Shown: positions 1-11,568 of the stretch, in pieces
How positions within the stretch are numbered: position 1 is the first letter of the stretch
Layout: every line of letters begins with the position of its first letter
NCBI GenBank assembly: GCA_021399435.1
Contig: JAJTUP010000002.1
Location: forward strand, 2,976,001 to 3,040,000
Reading direction: 5' to 3'
Source of the DNA: Diaporthe sp. PMI_573
Lineage: Eukaryota > Ascomycota > Sordariomycetes > Diaporthales > Diaporthaceae
Length of the DNA stretch: 64,000 nt
Program-made: the position numbers and the translations under genes
The notes under the pieces: model-generated
The model's database searches: none
Seen by the model: only the letters and a program-made list of their open reading frames with translations
What the model was told of the DNA's origin: nothing

Positions 1-30
1 CTCGTAGCCGGGGGAGGGGAGAAAACTTAC

Positions 31-635
31 TCAGGCATGGTCGTGAACCCGACCTTTCCATCCGCCTCGACCAGCCACGCCTCCTTCTTGGGCACGTCGA
101 ACCCCGTCCCGATGTCTATGCCCTGCGGTCGCTCGACCCAGGACTCGAAGTAAGGGCCCGTCACGACATAAGTGACCTGCACATTCCTGACCTCCTCCCC
201 GATGAACTTGCGCACCTTGAGCTTCTGCTGGTGCGGCTTCTCGTCCTTGCTCTGCGGGCCGTGCTCGATATCGGTGCCGTACTCGGACGGGAAGAACCAC
301 TTGACCGTGTCCGACTTGTCCGCCCACCTGATCAGCTCGATCTGCTTGGCGATGGCGCCGCGCCCGAAGGCGCTGATGACCGTGTCGATCTTGTGGTCCT
401 TGTATGCCGCGCTCACGTCGGCCTCGGAGTCGACGTCGCCGACGACGACGGTCACGTTGCCGGCCCTCTTCCACTTGTCCAGGAGCTCGCCCTTGGTGTT
501 GACCGTGTTGGTGGACGTGAAGATGGTGACGTGGTTGAAGGCGGGCTGGGCGGCAATGACCGTCTCCGTGATGAAGGTGCCGATGAAGCCAGTGGCTCCA
601 AAGATAAGGATGTTGGATGCTTTGAGTGAAGCCAT
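31..635 (-). CDS. NmrA-like / isoflavone reductase-family NAD(P)-binding protein (5' part)
   Basis: Seen: the reading frame starts with MASLKASNILIFGATGFIGT at 635, where GATGFIG is the dinucleotide-binding glycine motif of the NmrA/PCBER branch of atypical short-chain dehydrogenases. Further on come a VISAFGRGAI strand and a WFFPSEYGTD stretch, the usual substrate-side signature of fungal isoflavone-reductase-like proteins. About 201 residues are visible. The frame could be extended upstream to 743, but the Rossmann start fixes the ATG at 635. At 25-30 the minus strand reads GTAAGT, a strong donor, so the exon ends at 31 and the rest of the gene lies beyond the window edge. Known: such proteins are cytosolic NAD(P)H-dependent reductases or redox-sensing regulators. 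Inference: the substrate cannot be read from the sequence. It lies upstream of, and on the same strand as, nothing else in the window except the transporter behind it. Confidence 0.85.
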
Positions 636-1559
636 ATTGCAGTTGTTCCTAGACGATGCAGAGAGCCGTTCCAATGACGTGCATCCAGGGAATTCGCCCA
701 GAGAATGGTTTCCGCAGTAATTGTATCTCACAATCTTGAACACGCCAACTTAATCAAGTCAATGATCTGGAATATCTTCACAGAGGCCGGGGTCCTTGGG
801 TGGAGAGGTTGCGTGAGGTCGCAATTGTTGCAATGCGATGCCGGGATGGTGCAAGCGTCTGGACGAGAAAGACGTAACCGGGGAGGGATCGGGCTCACTG
901 CTCTACAGATGCGGGTGAGATCTTCTCAACTCAAAATACACGTCTACTCTACCGAATTCAATATCAGCTAAAACGACTGATCGTCTCCTGGGCACAACTA
1001 GCCTTTGTTCTTCCGTCATCCAGGCTCAGGCCTCACAATTGAACGCAACAAGTCACGCAGTCGGGAGGCTCCGGACACTTGCGGCACTTCGGAACACAAG
1101 TGGAGCACTTCGGCACCCCGAGCCCGCCCGATTTCTCACTACTTCCGTCTTCCGGATCCGCCGGACTCGAAGTCTCAATCACAACGTACCAAACATTTTC
1201 TGGGAAAGAGAAAAGTGTGCTACAGGCTAGTAGCTATGCACGTCTAGCCCCTCGGGCCTCATTTTTCCCACGTTAAGATAAAGTCTGCTCAGATACAGCG
1301 TAATCAAAAATGGACACTTACTTGTTTGATTGTGGTGGCTTGAGATGGTCACAGATGAGACGGCTGAGTGAAAAATGTGCAGGACTCTTCAAGCATTCCA
1401 CACGTGCAGTATGTCCAGATCTGTCTGGACACGATGTAGGGAAGCTCACATTTCCTTCACATGCAAGCAGTCTCACATTGAAATAAAGTCTATTGTTCTA
1501 ATTACAAGGCCGAAGGGTATCCCCTTCCTATGTTGATATAGTATAGTAACCATAACTCT
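636..1559. other. Intergenic: NmrA-like promoter and transporter 3' flank
   Basis: This stretch separates two minus-strand genes. It should hold the 3' flank of the sugar transporter and the promoter of the NmrA-like gene. Open frames here are short and have no recognisable protein features. I see no tRNA or mobile element. Confidence 0.5.
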
Positions 1560-3252
1560 CTATGCTGACCTAAACGGACCACCAGGCGAGCCAGCCTCGC
1601 CCTCTTTGGCCCTCTCCATATCCACGGGCGAAGACGCCCTCGACCTCCTCAGGGTCTGCGTGTCGCTCGAGTCGAGGTCAACCTTTGCCTTCCAGCCCAT
1701 CCACCAGTGGCCGGCAAACAGCTCTTCCATCCTCTCCATGGGCACGGCCTTGGTCTCGGGGGCCCAGAGCCCCAGTATGACCAGCCCGACGGCGCAGATG
1801 CAGGCCCAGAACACGTACGCGCCCCAGATCTTGAGGCTTACGAACAGGTTGGGCGTGACCCTGACGACGGCGAACTGGAACAGCCAGTGCACGGCCATGT
1901 TGAAGGCGTAGCAGACGCTGCGGATGCGCGTGGGGAAGATCTCGGTGCCGTACAGGTACTGCACCGTGCAGAGGCCGATGGACCAGCCCACGGCGTAGAT
2001 GAAGACGCTCGCGATGGCGGCGTCCGATGCGGGCTTGTTGATCTCCCCGTCGACGACCCAGACCGCGGTGTAGACGGCCATGTACGTGTGGGTGGCGAGC
2101 TGCATGCTCAGACCCGTGATGAAGCAGCGCCGGCGGCCGACGACGTCGACCAGGCCCCAGGTGAAGATCATGGTGAACACCAGCTTCACGATGCCGTACG
2201 CGCCGGAGGTGATGAGGGACCTGCTGTCGCCTGTGACGCCGGCGTACTCGAAGACCTGCGGGATGTAGTATGTGATGCCGTTGCCGCCGGACCACTGCGC
2301 CACGGTCTGCATGGCGATGGCCAGCAGGAAGCGTTTGCGGTAGGTCGGCGTCCTTGAAATCTCCTTGACGACTTCCCAGGTCGCAACACCGGCCAGCTTT
2401 TCCTTGGACTGGATCTGGTGTTGCAACTCGGCGAACTCGGCCTGGAGCTCATAGTCATCACTGCTCTTGTGGCGGAGCCTGGCCAGGACAGCCAGGGCCT
2501 CATCCCCACGGCCCTTGGAGGCGAGCCACCTGGGCGTGTCGGAGATGAAGAGGGAGGTGACGAGGGCCAGCCCAACGGGGATGAGGGGGATGGCAATGAC
2601 AAGCCGGTACTGCGGACGGTAGTCCGGCATGGTGATGCTGGCAGCATAGCTGATAAAGAACCCTGCGGGGGAAGGAAGGTTAGTGTCCAAGATAAGACAG
2701 GCCACTCAAGGTGGAAGACCACAAACCGAGGGACAGGAAAGTCAACAGGAACACCATCGAGACGCTGACGATCATGCCGCGACTCTTGGCGGGGGCTATC
2801 TCCGAGAGGTACAATGGCCCGACGACAGTCAGGCCGCCGGCACCCAGGCCGCCCCAGATGCGGGCGAACAGCAGGAAGCCGTAGATGCCGGTCGAGAATA
2901 TCTGCATCACATAGCCGCTCATGTACAGCAGGGCGAGGGCCTGCCAGCACCTCAGCCGGCCTATCCGGTCGGTGAGGGCCGAGGCTATCAGGGAGCCGAT
3001 GGCGGCGCCCAGGACGCCAAAGGAGGTGATGTTGGCCTTCCTGCTGGCGAGGCCTGAGGGATCGTCCACCCACTTCCCAGGGCTGAGGTAGAAGTCATCC
3101 TTGAAGGACCTCAGGCCGACGGCGGCACTGAAGCCACCCTCGTCGTAGCCCTTGGGGATGGAGCCACAGCCTATGACAACGATGGTGAGGATATAGTACC
3201 AGTTGAACGGCCCTCGCAAGACGGCAGGCGAGGAGCTTGCTGACGACGGCAT
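1560..3252 (-). CDS. Major facilitator superfamily sugar transporter
   Basis: Two exons, 3252..2727 and 2662..1560, joined in phase across a 64-nt intron (donor GTTTGT, acceptor CCCCCGCAG), giving about 542 residues, normal for a fungal sugar porter. Seen: the N-terminal YDEGGFSAA segment after the first membrane helix; the DRIGRL loop between helices 2 and 3; SEIAPAKSRG in helix 4-5; SDTPRWLASKGR before the central loop; WSGGNGITYYIPQVF in helix 7; VVGRRRCF; and PETKAVPMERMEELF after the last helix. These are the sugar-porter family signatures (DRxGRR, PESPRWL, PETKG). Known: these are 12-helix plasma-membrane proton symporters or facilitators for hexoses, disaccharides or polyols. The exact sugar is not readable. 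The start is placed at 3252 because the first helix (NWYYILTIVVIGCG) follows directly; a short upstream exon cannot be excluded. Confidence 0.9.
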
Positions 3253-5103
3253 GCTGGGCCGCCTGAAGCGAGCGACGGCGCGGCGCCCCTGGGACGGAGT
3301 GGATCGGCGCTGGCGTGTGTGCCTCTCGACTCCAGCTCGATGGCCTTGGCCCAGACCGCAGGAGTACCGAGTACTCGGGCGACCTCCGCCGAGCTGAGCC
3401 CTTTAGGAGGGGTCGACGGATGGTGGTGGCTCGCCCAGAGCAGGCAAGCGCCTACGAGGCCACGGAGACAGGCCGGGGGGTGTGTGTATTGGGCGTGTGG
3501 AAAAAAAGAATAAAAAAAAAAGAACAAATAGGACAGTAGGACAGTAGGGGGGGGTCACGCCAGGGCGGCCGAGTCGCCAGCAAGCCAAGCAGAGTCGCAG
3601 ACCTTGCAGGGAGCTAACCCCAGATCGAGGCTGGGACAACTGGGGGAAAGAAGGCAGCTGTGGTTGAGTGGAGGTGGCGTGCGTGGACGGATGGAGGTGA
3701 TGAACCCCAGGATTCAGCAAGGCGCGTGGTCTGGGTGGTCTGGGTGGCCTGGGTGGTCTGGCTTTGTCGCGGGTCCGCGTTTTGGGTGATGATGTTGGAT
3801 GGCGTTGCTTGTGCATGTTAGGGGGAGAGAGAGAATTCCTCACAAAAACCCGTCATGCCGACCCACCCCGTTATCACATCGGTGTGGGCCGGCTCCGGTG
3901 GGGATCACGTCCAGTGCGGCCGGAACTTGACCGAACCAGACGAGCCGATGCTGTGCAGGACCGGCTGCAGCTTGACGGCCGAGCCCAGCCCGGTCAGGGG
4001 GGGGGTCCCTTGGTTGACAGCTCGCTCCCGACGCGGGGAGCAGCAGGCCGCAGCAAGCCATACAGGCTGACAGGGTTCCTTTACTGTGTACTGTGTAGCT
4101 GCCAGGCCAGACGAACGTCTGACAGGCCTGACTCTTGCTGAATTCCCGGGGAAGATGGGGCTCAGGGGCATCACCGATCAGGGGACTCGAGGTCAGGAGA
4201 CAATGGCTGCACATGCCTGCCTGAAGAAAGGCTCATCTGTTCCTGAGGGCTTCGTCCCGGTGTCCCGGTGTCCCAGTCTCCCAGTCTCCCAAGCGCACCA
4301 GTCGAGAGATGAGCGGCTCTTGGTATTGTTCCTCTTCCTTCTTCAGCCATCCAATGTCGCTCACTCGGATTGAGACCGAACAGACTGGCCTGGACGGATC
4401 GAGCTCGATCGAGAGATGGGATAGCTGGGCGGAATGCTGACGACTGACTTCTGACGTCTTGCCTCCCTGGGCTTATCTGGGTCTCGCTGCCTGTCCGGTT
4501 GGACAGGCCAATAGCATTCACAATTACGTCTCGAGATCCGCGGTCTTTCGCCGAGTGCCCAGGCCTGGACACGCCTCCCGACAGGCTCCCGACAGGCTGA
4601 AAGGATGGAACTATCGGTGCGAGCAACGGGCATCATCGAGGGCCTGGATTGTCTCCGAAAGCTTGTTTCGCCAAGGCTCCAGCTTGACTGTAGCGGCTTC
4701 CCGTAGCGCTTCCGCTTTGCCCTGAGCCCCTCTGGCAAGGACATCAAGGGCCTGTCCACATGCGCATGTCCTCGTTTACTAGTCCTGGCGCATCATAGTG
4801 AACAATATGCTCCATTCCTATTCCCTGGTGAGCCTGTCAGCTTGTCCAAGAGGTCGGTCTGGACTCTTGAAGCCTGAGCTTGCGGCTCCTCTCTTTCGTC
4901 AGATCACTCCGCTTGTTTCATTCCACCTCGGGCTGCGGAGGTATATATCTGCTTGGTGCTAGGCTCGACACTGGTTCCCGCGCGCCCTCAGCCCCGAACA
5001 TCCAGATCTTCAATCTCCCTACCATGCACATGAGCAACTGAAACCCAAAAAAACCCCAAAAAAAAAACCAGTCCGGCAGTGAGTCAACACGGCCAGACCA
5101 CAG
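3253..5103. other. Intergenic between divergent transporter and amidohydrolase genes
   Basis: About 1.85 kb separates two divergently transcribed genes and should contain both promoters. Several overlapping frames exist on both strands, but they are low-complexity and mutually overlapping, with no domain I recognise. A GGTCTGG-type imperfect tandem repeat lies at about 3727-3762, with A-, G- and C-runs at 3510-3555, 4006 and 5048-5070. A TATA box for the downstream gene is listed separately. Confidence 0.45.
4942..4947 (+). promoter_or_regulatory. TATA box of the amidohydrolase gene
   Basis: The plus strand reads GGAGGTATATATCTGC around 4938-4952, about 160 nt before the ATG at 5104. The intervening sequence is pyrimidine- and A-rich and fits a leader. 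This is inferred from sequence and spacing only. Confidence 0.4.
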
Positions 5104-6132
5104 ATGGCCGCGCTGCTCAGGCACCGTTTCCCGGCGGGGGTCCTTGACAAGCGGCCCTCGTCACCCAGATCCAGGCCCCTCTCGCCCTGCCCGTCTCTGA
5201 TCGACATAACCGATAAGCCAGCATCATCACACAAGGAGGACTCCAGGGGCAGCACGCCGGAGTATTTGCAGCCCCCGTCGCGCATCCCAGTAGGATCCTG
5301 GGACTCCCATATGCACGTCGTCGACCCGGACCGTTACCCCCTGTCGGCTGCAGCCGTCTACAGACCGAGCCCCTTCACCGTCTCGCAGGCCATCGACTTC
5401 GAGACATCAATAGGGGTCTCGCAGCTCGTCATAGTACAGCCCTCCATATACGGAAATGACAACTCGTGCCTGCTCGATGCCCTGCGAGCCTTTGGTCCCA
5501 CGCGGGCCAGGGGCGTGGTCGCCTTTGACCCGGCCACCACCCCGCCCTCGACGCTCCAGGAGTGGCACAGGCTGGGCGTCAGGGGCGTCCGGCTCAACCT
5601 GCGCTCGACCGAGCACACCATGGACCACGCCGAGATGGAGGCCGTGCTGCGCAGCTACGCCGACGCCGTGCGCCCGCTGAAGTGGGCCATCCAGCTCTAC
5701 ATCCCGCTGGAGATGGTCAGGATCCTGGAGCAGGTCATGCCCACCCTGGGCGTGAGGGTCTGCATCGACCACATGGGCGCACCGGACCTCTCTTCGCCGC
5801 AAAAGACGGCTTCGCGGCTCGACCCCTACAGCCTCAGCGGCTTCAGCTCCCTCATCAGGCTGCTCCAGGGCGGCGACACCTATGTCAAGCTGTCGGCCCC
5901 GTACCGCCTCAGCAAGGGCAGGGACTGCATCAGGGATGTCGACGCCGTCGCCAGGGAGCTGATCCGCGTCGCCGGCCGGACGAGGGCCGTGTTCGCGTCC
6001 GACTGGCCTCACACCAGGTTCGAGGGGCTCGACATCCGGCCCTGGATCGACCACGTCCTGGCATGGTGTGGTGGCAGTCAGCACCTGGCCGAGAGGATCT
6101 TCCGGGACAACGCGCAGGAGCTGTGGGCGTGA
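5104..6132 (+). CDS. Metal-dependent amidohydrolase (Amidohydro_2, LigI-like TIM barrel)
   Basis: An intronless frame of 342 codons. Seen: GSWDSHMHVVDP at residues 64-75 carries the HxH metal motif on the first barrel strand. Later come LNLRSTEH (about 160), CIDHMGAPD (about 219-227, the strand with the metal-binding His), YVKLSAPYRL, and ASDWPHTRFEG near the C-terminus, whose Asp is the usual catalytic residue. The protein ends with ERIFRDNAQELWA, the typical last helix of this family. Known: the family includes 2-pyrone-4,6-dicarboxylate lactonase and related hydrolases of aromatic or lactone catabolism. Inference: it probably hydrolyses a lactone or related ring; the substrate is unknown. 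The first 62 residues (Pro/Ser/Arg-rich) precede the barrel and are not conserved in the family as I know it; a later start at an internal Met cannot place the HxH motif correctly, so the full start is kept. Confidence 0.88.
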   Translation: MAALLRHRFPAGVLDKRPSSPRSRPLSPCPSLIDITDKPASSHKEDSRGSTPEYLQPPSRIPVGSWDSHMHVVDPDRYPLSAAAVYRPSPFTVSQAIDFETSIGVSQLVIVQPSIYGNDNSCLLDALRAFGPTRARGVVAFDPATTPPSTLQEWHRLGVRGVRLNLRSTEHTMDHAEMEAVLRSYADAVRPLKWAIQLYIPLEMVRILEQVMPTLGVRVCIDHMGAPDLSSPQKTASRLDPYSLSGFSSLIRLLQGGDTYVKLSAPYRLSKGRDCIRDVDAVARELIRVAGRTRAVFASDWPHTRFEGLDIRPWIDHVLAWCGGSQHLAERIFRDNAQELWA

Positions 6133-7317
6133 TGTCGAGGCCTGCTGGGGAGGGAATTGTGACCATGGCTGGGCCACTTTTACATGATGATTGTTCACGA
6201 TGAAATGAGCGGGATGGCGTTCTGGGTGCATTTTTGCCTTGCAGGGCATTCAATGCTCGACCCATGTTTTGAGGTACTGGAGTACAATGAGGGATGCATG
6301 ATACCAAAGGCTTACAATGATGTGAAATGAAAATGAAACAACTTTCTCTCGACATATTCCACATGAACGGATATGAACCACATGTGAAACATGCCCTGTG
6401 GCCAAAGAGATCTGGTAGCAAACAGGTGTTACAATACGGGGCCGGTTCCCCCACGACGAATGGTTGAAGGTTCGACTCAGGGACAACTGGCAAGACATGA
6501 TCCCGAAGAAGTGTAGGGTCTGTCCAGTGACTTCGAAGGTCGTCGAGGTTGTCGACAGGACGTTGGCCAAGGTGCAAACTGCGGGTGAACTCGAGCAAAC
6601 AAGATAATGCGTGCCATTTTCGTTCCCCGTGTCCTTGTGTGTCGCACAATGCCTGACGGTACTCGAAAAGGCCACATGGTCATCGACGTACGAGAATTGA
6701 ACCGCACGGTCATGCTCGACGCCTACCCTATCATCCTATGAAAGTCAAGATCAATTCTCTCGAAAATTATAAATGCGAAATACATCACGTTACTTGACGC
6801 AACGGCCTTTTTTCTACCAATGGCGAACCCATCCAAAATCTCAATGCAAAATTCTCAACTGCATTTGTTCTGACTAGAGTCAAATTCTACTTGACTACCC
6901 GCAACTCGGTCAACGCTGGGGGTAGACAGTCCCTTTGTACGAGGTTAAGAACTCTCAACGGCCTGAAAAGTCAGAATTTGGACTTTGAACCCGAGGGTCT
7001 AAACAAAGTCACAGCTAGTTGAGGCTGCCTTCTGTACCTAGGTGGGCAGAAGGTTATCACGTACATAAGAGGTCTTCCGATGAAGAAGAATCGTACAGGA
7101 GGCTGTCCCACAGGATGAATTCCCGTCGGAGTTTCCCTATGGGGTGGTACCCTATGGGAGATTGCCCCACAGAATGTCGTTGTGTGGATTTTGTCCTGTC
7201 TGCTGAGATTGAATGTGAATGTTTCACTCCGGGGGATGGTGAATCCTCCGAACCACCCTGCCAGTGACGCAGAAATGGTTTCTACTTGTATGTGTATATG
7301 TGTGCGCGCATTTGTGT

Positions 7318-7355
<38 letters not shown>

Positions 7356-7671
7356 CGACTAATACGAGCCAGACATTTGAGCGGTCTCAACATCGACAAC
7401 AGCATCTCTCCACAACCATCGCACAACTCATTCTTGGGGACCTCGGGGTAGCCGCTGTCAGACCATGACTGTATATTATGCAATGCCCACAGAGACAGAG
7501 TACGCGTAATCCCATGGCAGGCCCAGTTCTTCTGAGTTGGATGTGGTCTCTCCAGATGCCGAACGACAGGCTCCGCAGCAATAAAGACCAGCGATGGGTC
7601 ATTAGGCTTGGCTGGAGCATCTTCAAGAGCTATATAGTCCTTCCCGGACCTCTGCTTCCAACAAATTGGAT
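6133..7671. other. Intergenic, no gene recognised, TG microsatellite inside
   Basis: Frames on the minus strand (for example 6250-6675 and 6971-7483) are short and show no domain. The region 6730-7000 is AT-richer. The only clear structures are the TG microsatellite and the tRNA gene that follows. Confidence 0.45.
7321..7354. repeat. (TG)17 microsatellite
   Basis: Thirty-four bases of uninterrupted TG, about 320 bp upstream of the tRNA-Val gene. Confidence 0.95.
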
Positions 7672-7778
7672 GGTCCGGTGGTGTAGTTGGTTCATCACGT
7701 CAGTCTAACATTTAATCCGCCTTGAAAAGCGATTTATGGAAGCACTGAAGGTCCCCGGTTCGAGCCCGGGCCAGATCA
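7672..7778 (+). tRNA. tRNA-Val (anticodon AAC) with a 32-nt intron
   Basis: Seen: the internal A box TGGTGTAGTTGG at 7679-7690 and B box GGTTCGAGCCC at 7758-7768 match the RNA polymerase III consensus. The T arm is CCCGG / TTCGAGC / CCGGG. The anticodon stem TCAGT (7700-7704) pairs with ACTGA (7744-7748), and the loop CTAACA|C places AAC at 7707-7709. The run 7711-7742 interrupts the gene one base 3' of the anticodon, the canonical eukaryotic tRNA-intron site. A T-run (TTTT) follows at about 7781, a Pol III terminator. The acceptor stem GGTCCGG/CCAGATC has one C-A mismatch and one G-T wobble, and the D loop has one base more than I expect, so slight decay is possible. Function if active: decoding GUU and GUC (after inosine formation) as valine. 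Confidence 0.82.
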
Positions 7779-9298
7779 TCTTTTGGTGGTTTGTTGAGGG
7801 CGGCGAGGTTGACGATAGTTAGCGAGGCTACCCCTTACACTTTTGCCGCTCCACCATTCCACACCCACTTCAGCGTTCACAATTTGGAAACGGTGAGACC
7901 GGACTCGCAATTGGCATCAGTGTATGGAGCTGTATTCGGTTTGCTTTCAATAGCATGCAGTGTGATGTGGTCAGCGGTGAGACCGTTGGGGGAGGGTGCC
8001 CCACCAGTTCAGCCGGGAACACAGGTTAGGGTCAAGATCAAGACCCGACACCACATTCAAGGTTGCTTGTCTGCATTGCAGGCGACCATTCTCACTGCAC
8101 TCGCCCTTCAATTACCCACGTGCGCAACCCCGAGAAATCCATGGAGGCACGATGACGAAACGCCGATCATCTTTACCGTGCAGCAAAAGCATTCACCGCG
8201 CATTTCGGCCATCTTCCGCGCGGGGTCCGGGCCTGTGGCGGGTACGTTTGTTCCGATTCGATTCGCGCGTGGGGATCAGCCCTTCGGACCCTGACCGAGC
8301 TTGATGAGAAAGAAGGCTTTGCCCGTGCAGCTTCCGTGCCTGCGCCTGCTTCTGTTGTTGCTGCTGCTGCTTGTTGGTCGTCTCTCTGCAACACTCACAT
8401 GCTTAATTTACTGCGTCACGGCTTCGAGGTTTCCCAGGAGCGGCCAGACGTCCACTTCCACAGCGGAGTGTCCCCGGTGGCCCCTCCCCCCCCCTCCAGG
8501 AGGCAAGATTGGCTCGCCCTACGCAAGATAATACATATACCCCGCGATAGACTTGGCCGAATTCCGAGTAAAGAGAAGCCTACGACGCACGAGGGTGGGA
8601 TCCCCTACTGGCTGTGGCAAAGAGGGAGAAAGACCCCCCCCCCTGCTTCTCCCGCCCGTCTGGGAGGGCTCAATGGGTGGCCCCGTTATTTAACCCCATG
8701 TTCCCACGGGACCCCATACCTCCCGACTCCGGGGTAATTCCCTCAGATGGGTGGGCAACGATCGGCTGACGCCATCTATGCCTCGCTCGATTCATTGCTA
8801 CTTCTCTCGGCGCTGGGGCCCTTCACCGCGCTGATGCTTCAAGATCGTCCTCTTGATAAGGCCTCTCACGACTCGCACGCGTCTTGTCTGCCAGTCGCTG
8901 CTCCGCTGAACTTTGTCAGTCACTGCATCACATGCTGAGGGAGTCGAAAGGGGAGTTCGACTTGGAGTGGACACTGGACACAGGCATCCTTCCATTACAA
9001 TGCTATGTACTCTTGTGTGCATCTCTTGAATTTCCCACCTCGTCTCGATCTCATGGGCTGTCGAGATGTCGGCCACGCACGCCCATCTGTCTTCAACAAC
9101 ATTGAACCTCAACTCCTTAACAATGCATCCCGAAAACTTTTGTTTTTATGGCTTCTTCAAAGACAATGTCACAATACTCCGCCAAAGGCTTCGCTCCCCG
9201 ATGGTCTCGCCCCCCGAGAGCTTCGTCCGCCGACGATTGCCATCCCAACCTGAACGGGAGACTGGATTCCACGCTCAGACGACACAGGTAGGTAAGCC
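7779..9298. other. Intergenic, no gene recognised
   Basis: This lies between the tRNA gene and the 3' end of the Zn2Cys6 gene. Plus-strand frames such as 7791-8294 lack any recognisable motif. C- and G-runs occur at about 8485-8497 and 8634-8642. I see no mobile element. Confidence 0.4.
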
Positions 9299-11537
9299 TT
9301 ACCGGTTTTCGTAGTATTCACGCGGGTGTTCCTGGGTGTTCATCGGATTGCCAAAAGACGCCGTGATGGGCTGCAGCGAAGACACTGCCTGGAAGACCTG
9401 ATCTGAAATTCCATGATGCTGGAGGTGCTGGTTAATCTTGTCCGGCTGGGTCGTTTGAGGGAATTGGAACAGGGCCTGCTGTATGCCCGGTGGTGTGCGG
9501 CTGGGCGAGCCGAAGCCGGTCATGTGGCTGTCAGTGTTGCCCATCATGATCTCGTGGTGGCTCATGCGGTGGCCATATCCGCTGAAGGAGTCTTGGCGAC
9601 CTCGGAACTCGGACGACATCGAAGCTGCCTGCTGGTGGTGGGGGAACCCAGGTCGCGCCGGGTTCTTCTGCTGCGCTTGTCCTTGGAAGGCGGGCGGCGT
9701 GGTAGTGCCAGGAGTCTGGATTCCCAGGGCGGCCAGTTCGCGCAGGATGAGGCTGACGCCACTACCCACGATCGGATTGATATCTTTGAGCTTCGAAAGC
9801 GCACGGATGCAGAAGTCCAACCTCCGCAGGGCGGGCTGCTGCTGCTGCTGCTGCTCGTCCGTCAACATACCCGACTGCCCGGCATTTTGTGCATTGGCGG
9901 CAGCTTGAACTTGTAGGAGGAAAATCGAGGCCGCGATGTACACGCAGTAGCTCAGCGAGAGCACGGACCGGTAGATGCCGAAGGACTTGCAGAACAGGTC
10001 GAATATTGCGATGATGGACGTCGCCGACGACACGCACTCGAGCAGGTGTTTCGCGCGGTTGTTGTTTGGGGTGCACTCACGGGAGAGCATCGGTCGGTGG
10101 AGCAGGATGTTGAACGTATGGTAGAGAGCACTGCTCGCCGTCCCCACCAGTCAGTGGGACTCCGGGGGGAAGACCTGGGGGAAAGGGGCACAGGCCCTGG
10201 GGCAGATCTGGGGCAGGGGATGAACTTACTTCAGGGTGACAATGTGGCTGGGTGGCGCCAAAGGGGGCAGCATGCTCGCGTCCATCTTCAAGAAGTGCGG
10301 CAGGTCCTCCCACCACTGCTTCAGGGCCGCCTCCTGCCTGACCAAGCACTCCTGGATCTCGGTCTCGGTGTTTAGCCCTAGTGGGTCATACATGTGGATC
10401 AGGATCTCATTGAAGATGACCGACAAGCGACACATCTGTACGAAGCAAGAAGTCGAGTGCGCTGCGATTGGTGGATACTTCACGCCGTCTGGGTAGGTGA
10501 TACCGAACGGTGTCCACATCTCATTTTCGTTGGAGTCATCGACTGTGTTGACATGTTAGTATCGCCTTGATGTCGGCCCGGAGGGAGAAGCGGTGGGCCA
10601 CGTACGGATCATTTGAGGCGGCGAGACGTCCGAGTGCTGTAGGCTCGGTGTTCTGCCGAGGTACAGACTGACGATCTTGTCCCAGAAGTAACAGCTCCAG
10701 AACAACCGCCGGCGGATCTCGACGTCTTCATCGCTGAAGGGGATATTGTCTGTATACCTCTGGCTATCGACGCAGATGCCCAGGTGATCGATCATCCGGA
10801 ACGCCATGCCGCTGTACATCCACGCCTGTGAGGTGTTGCCAGCGCTACACTCCTGGGCGCTCAACAGCAAGAGCGTCTGGACGGTGGGGATAGTGGCCAC
10901 GCCACGAGAAATTTCCTCGAGGACCATGGCTCGCGCGTGGCGGCTGAACACTGCACCGCCATCATAGTCGTTCTCAAGTCGATCGCGGGTGTCCTTGTCC
11001 CATCGACCCCATCGGATCGAATGCGATAGTATCGCATTCAGTAGGGTGTGGGAGTAGTACGGTCCAAGCAGCTGCATGTCCCGGGTGAAGGTGGGACGAT
11101 AGACAAAGTTCCACAGAGGTTGAATCCAGCACCAGTGCGTGCTGAGCAGATATTGGAACGGTTCCTGGAATCGACGAGTCAGCTACGACGTCTCCCTGTG
11201 AAGAAAGCCGGGGAAGAACAGCGGAATACGTACTGGGATCTCCGAGAGGTCCTCCAGTGCACGCTGCTGCCAGGCATTGTTGACCAGTCGTTCCCTCTTG
11301 CCATAGAGGGGATCCTCCGGATTGGACGGGCTTGGGGCGTCACTGCTTTGGCGGCCATACTCGCTGGGCAGATGGAAGAAGCTGGTGGCACCGTGATAGG
11401 TGATGACACCCTTCTCATCTAGCTTCAGACCCTTAAATGTCCCAGTTAGGCCCTCAGATTCATGGCCAACAAGGGAACCATCGTGTGATGACGGGACGGG
11501 ACCTTCGGATAGCCCGCGCTGAGGCTGGGGCGGTGCG

Positions 11538-11568
<31 letters not shown>

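Noticed and set aside
31..474. Arg-rich minus-strand frame inside the NmrA-like gene
   Set aside because: It is another frame of the same DNA, with the biased Arg/Gly/His composition typical of GC-rich shadow frames.
3403..3843. Pro-rich minus-strand frame of 146 codons
   Set aside because: Low complexity, overlapped by frames on both strands, and no domain or splice support.
6660..6715. GGTTCAATTC on the minus strand, resembling a tRNA T loop
   Set aside because: The flanking T stem does not pair, and no A box is present upstream on that strand.
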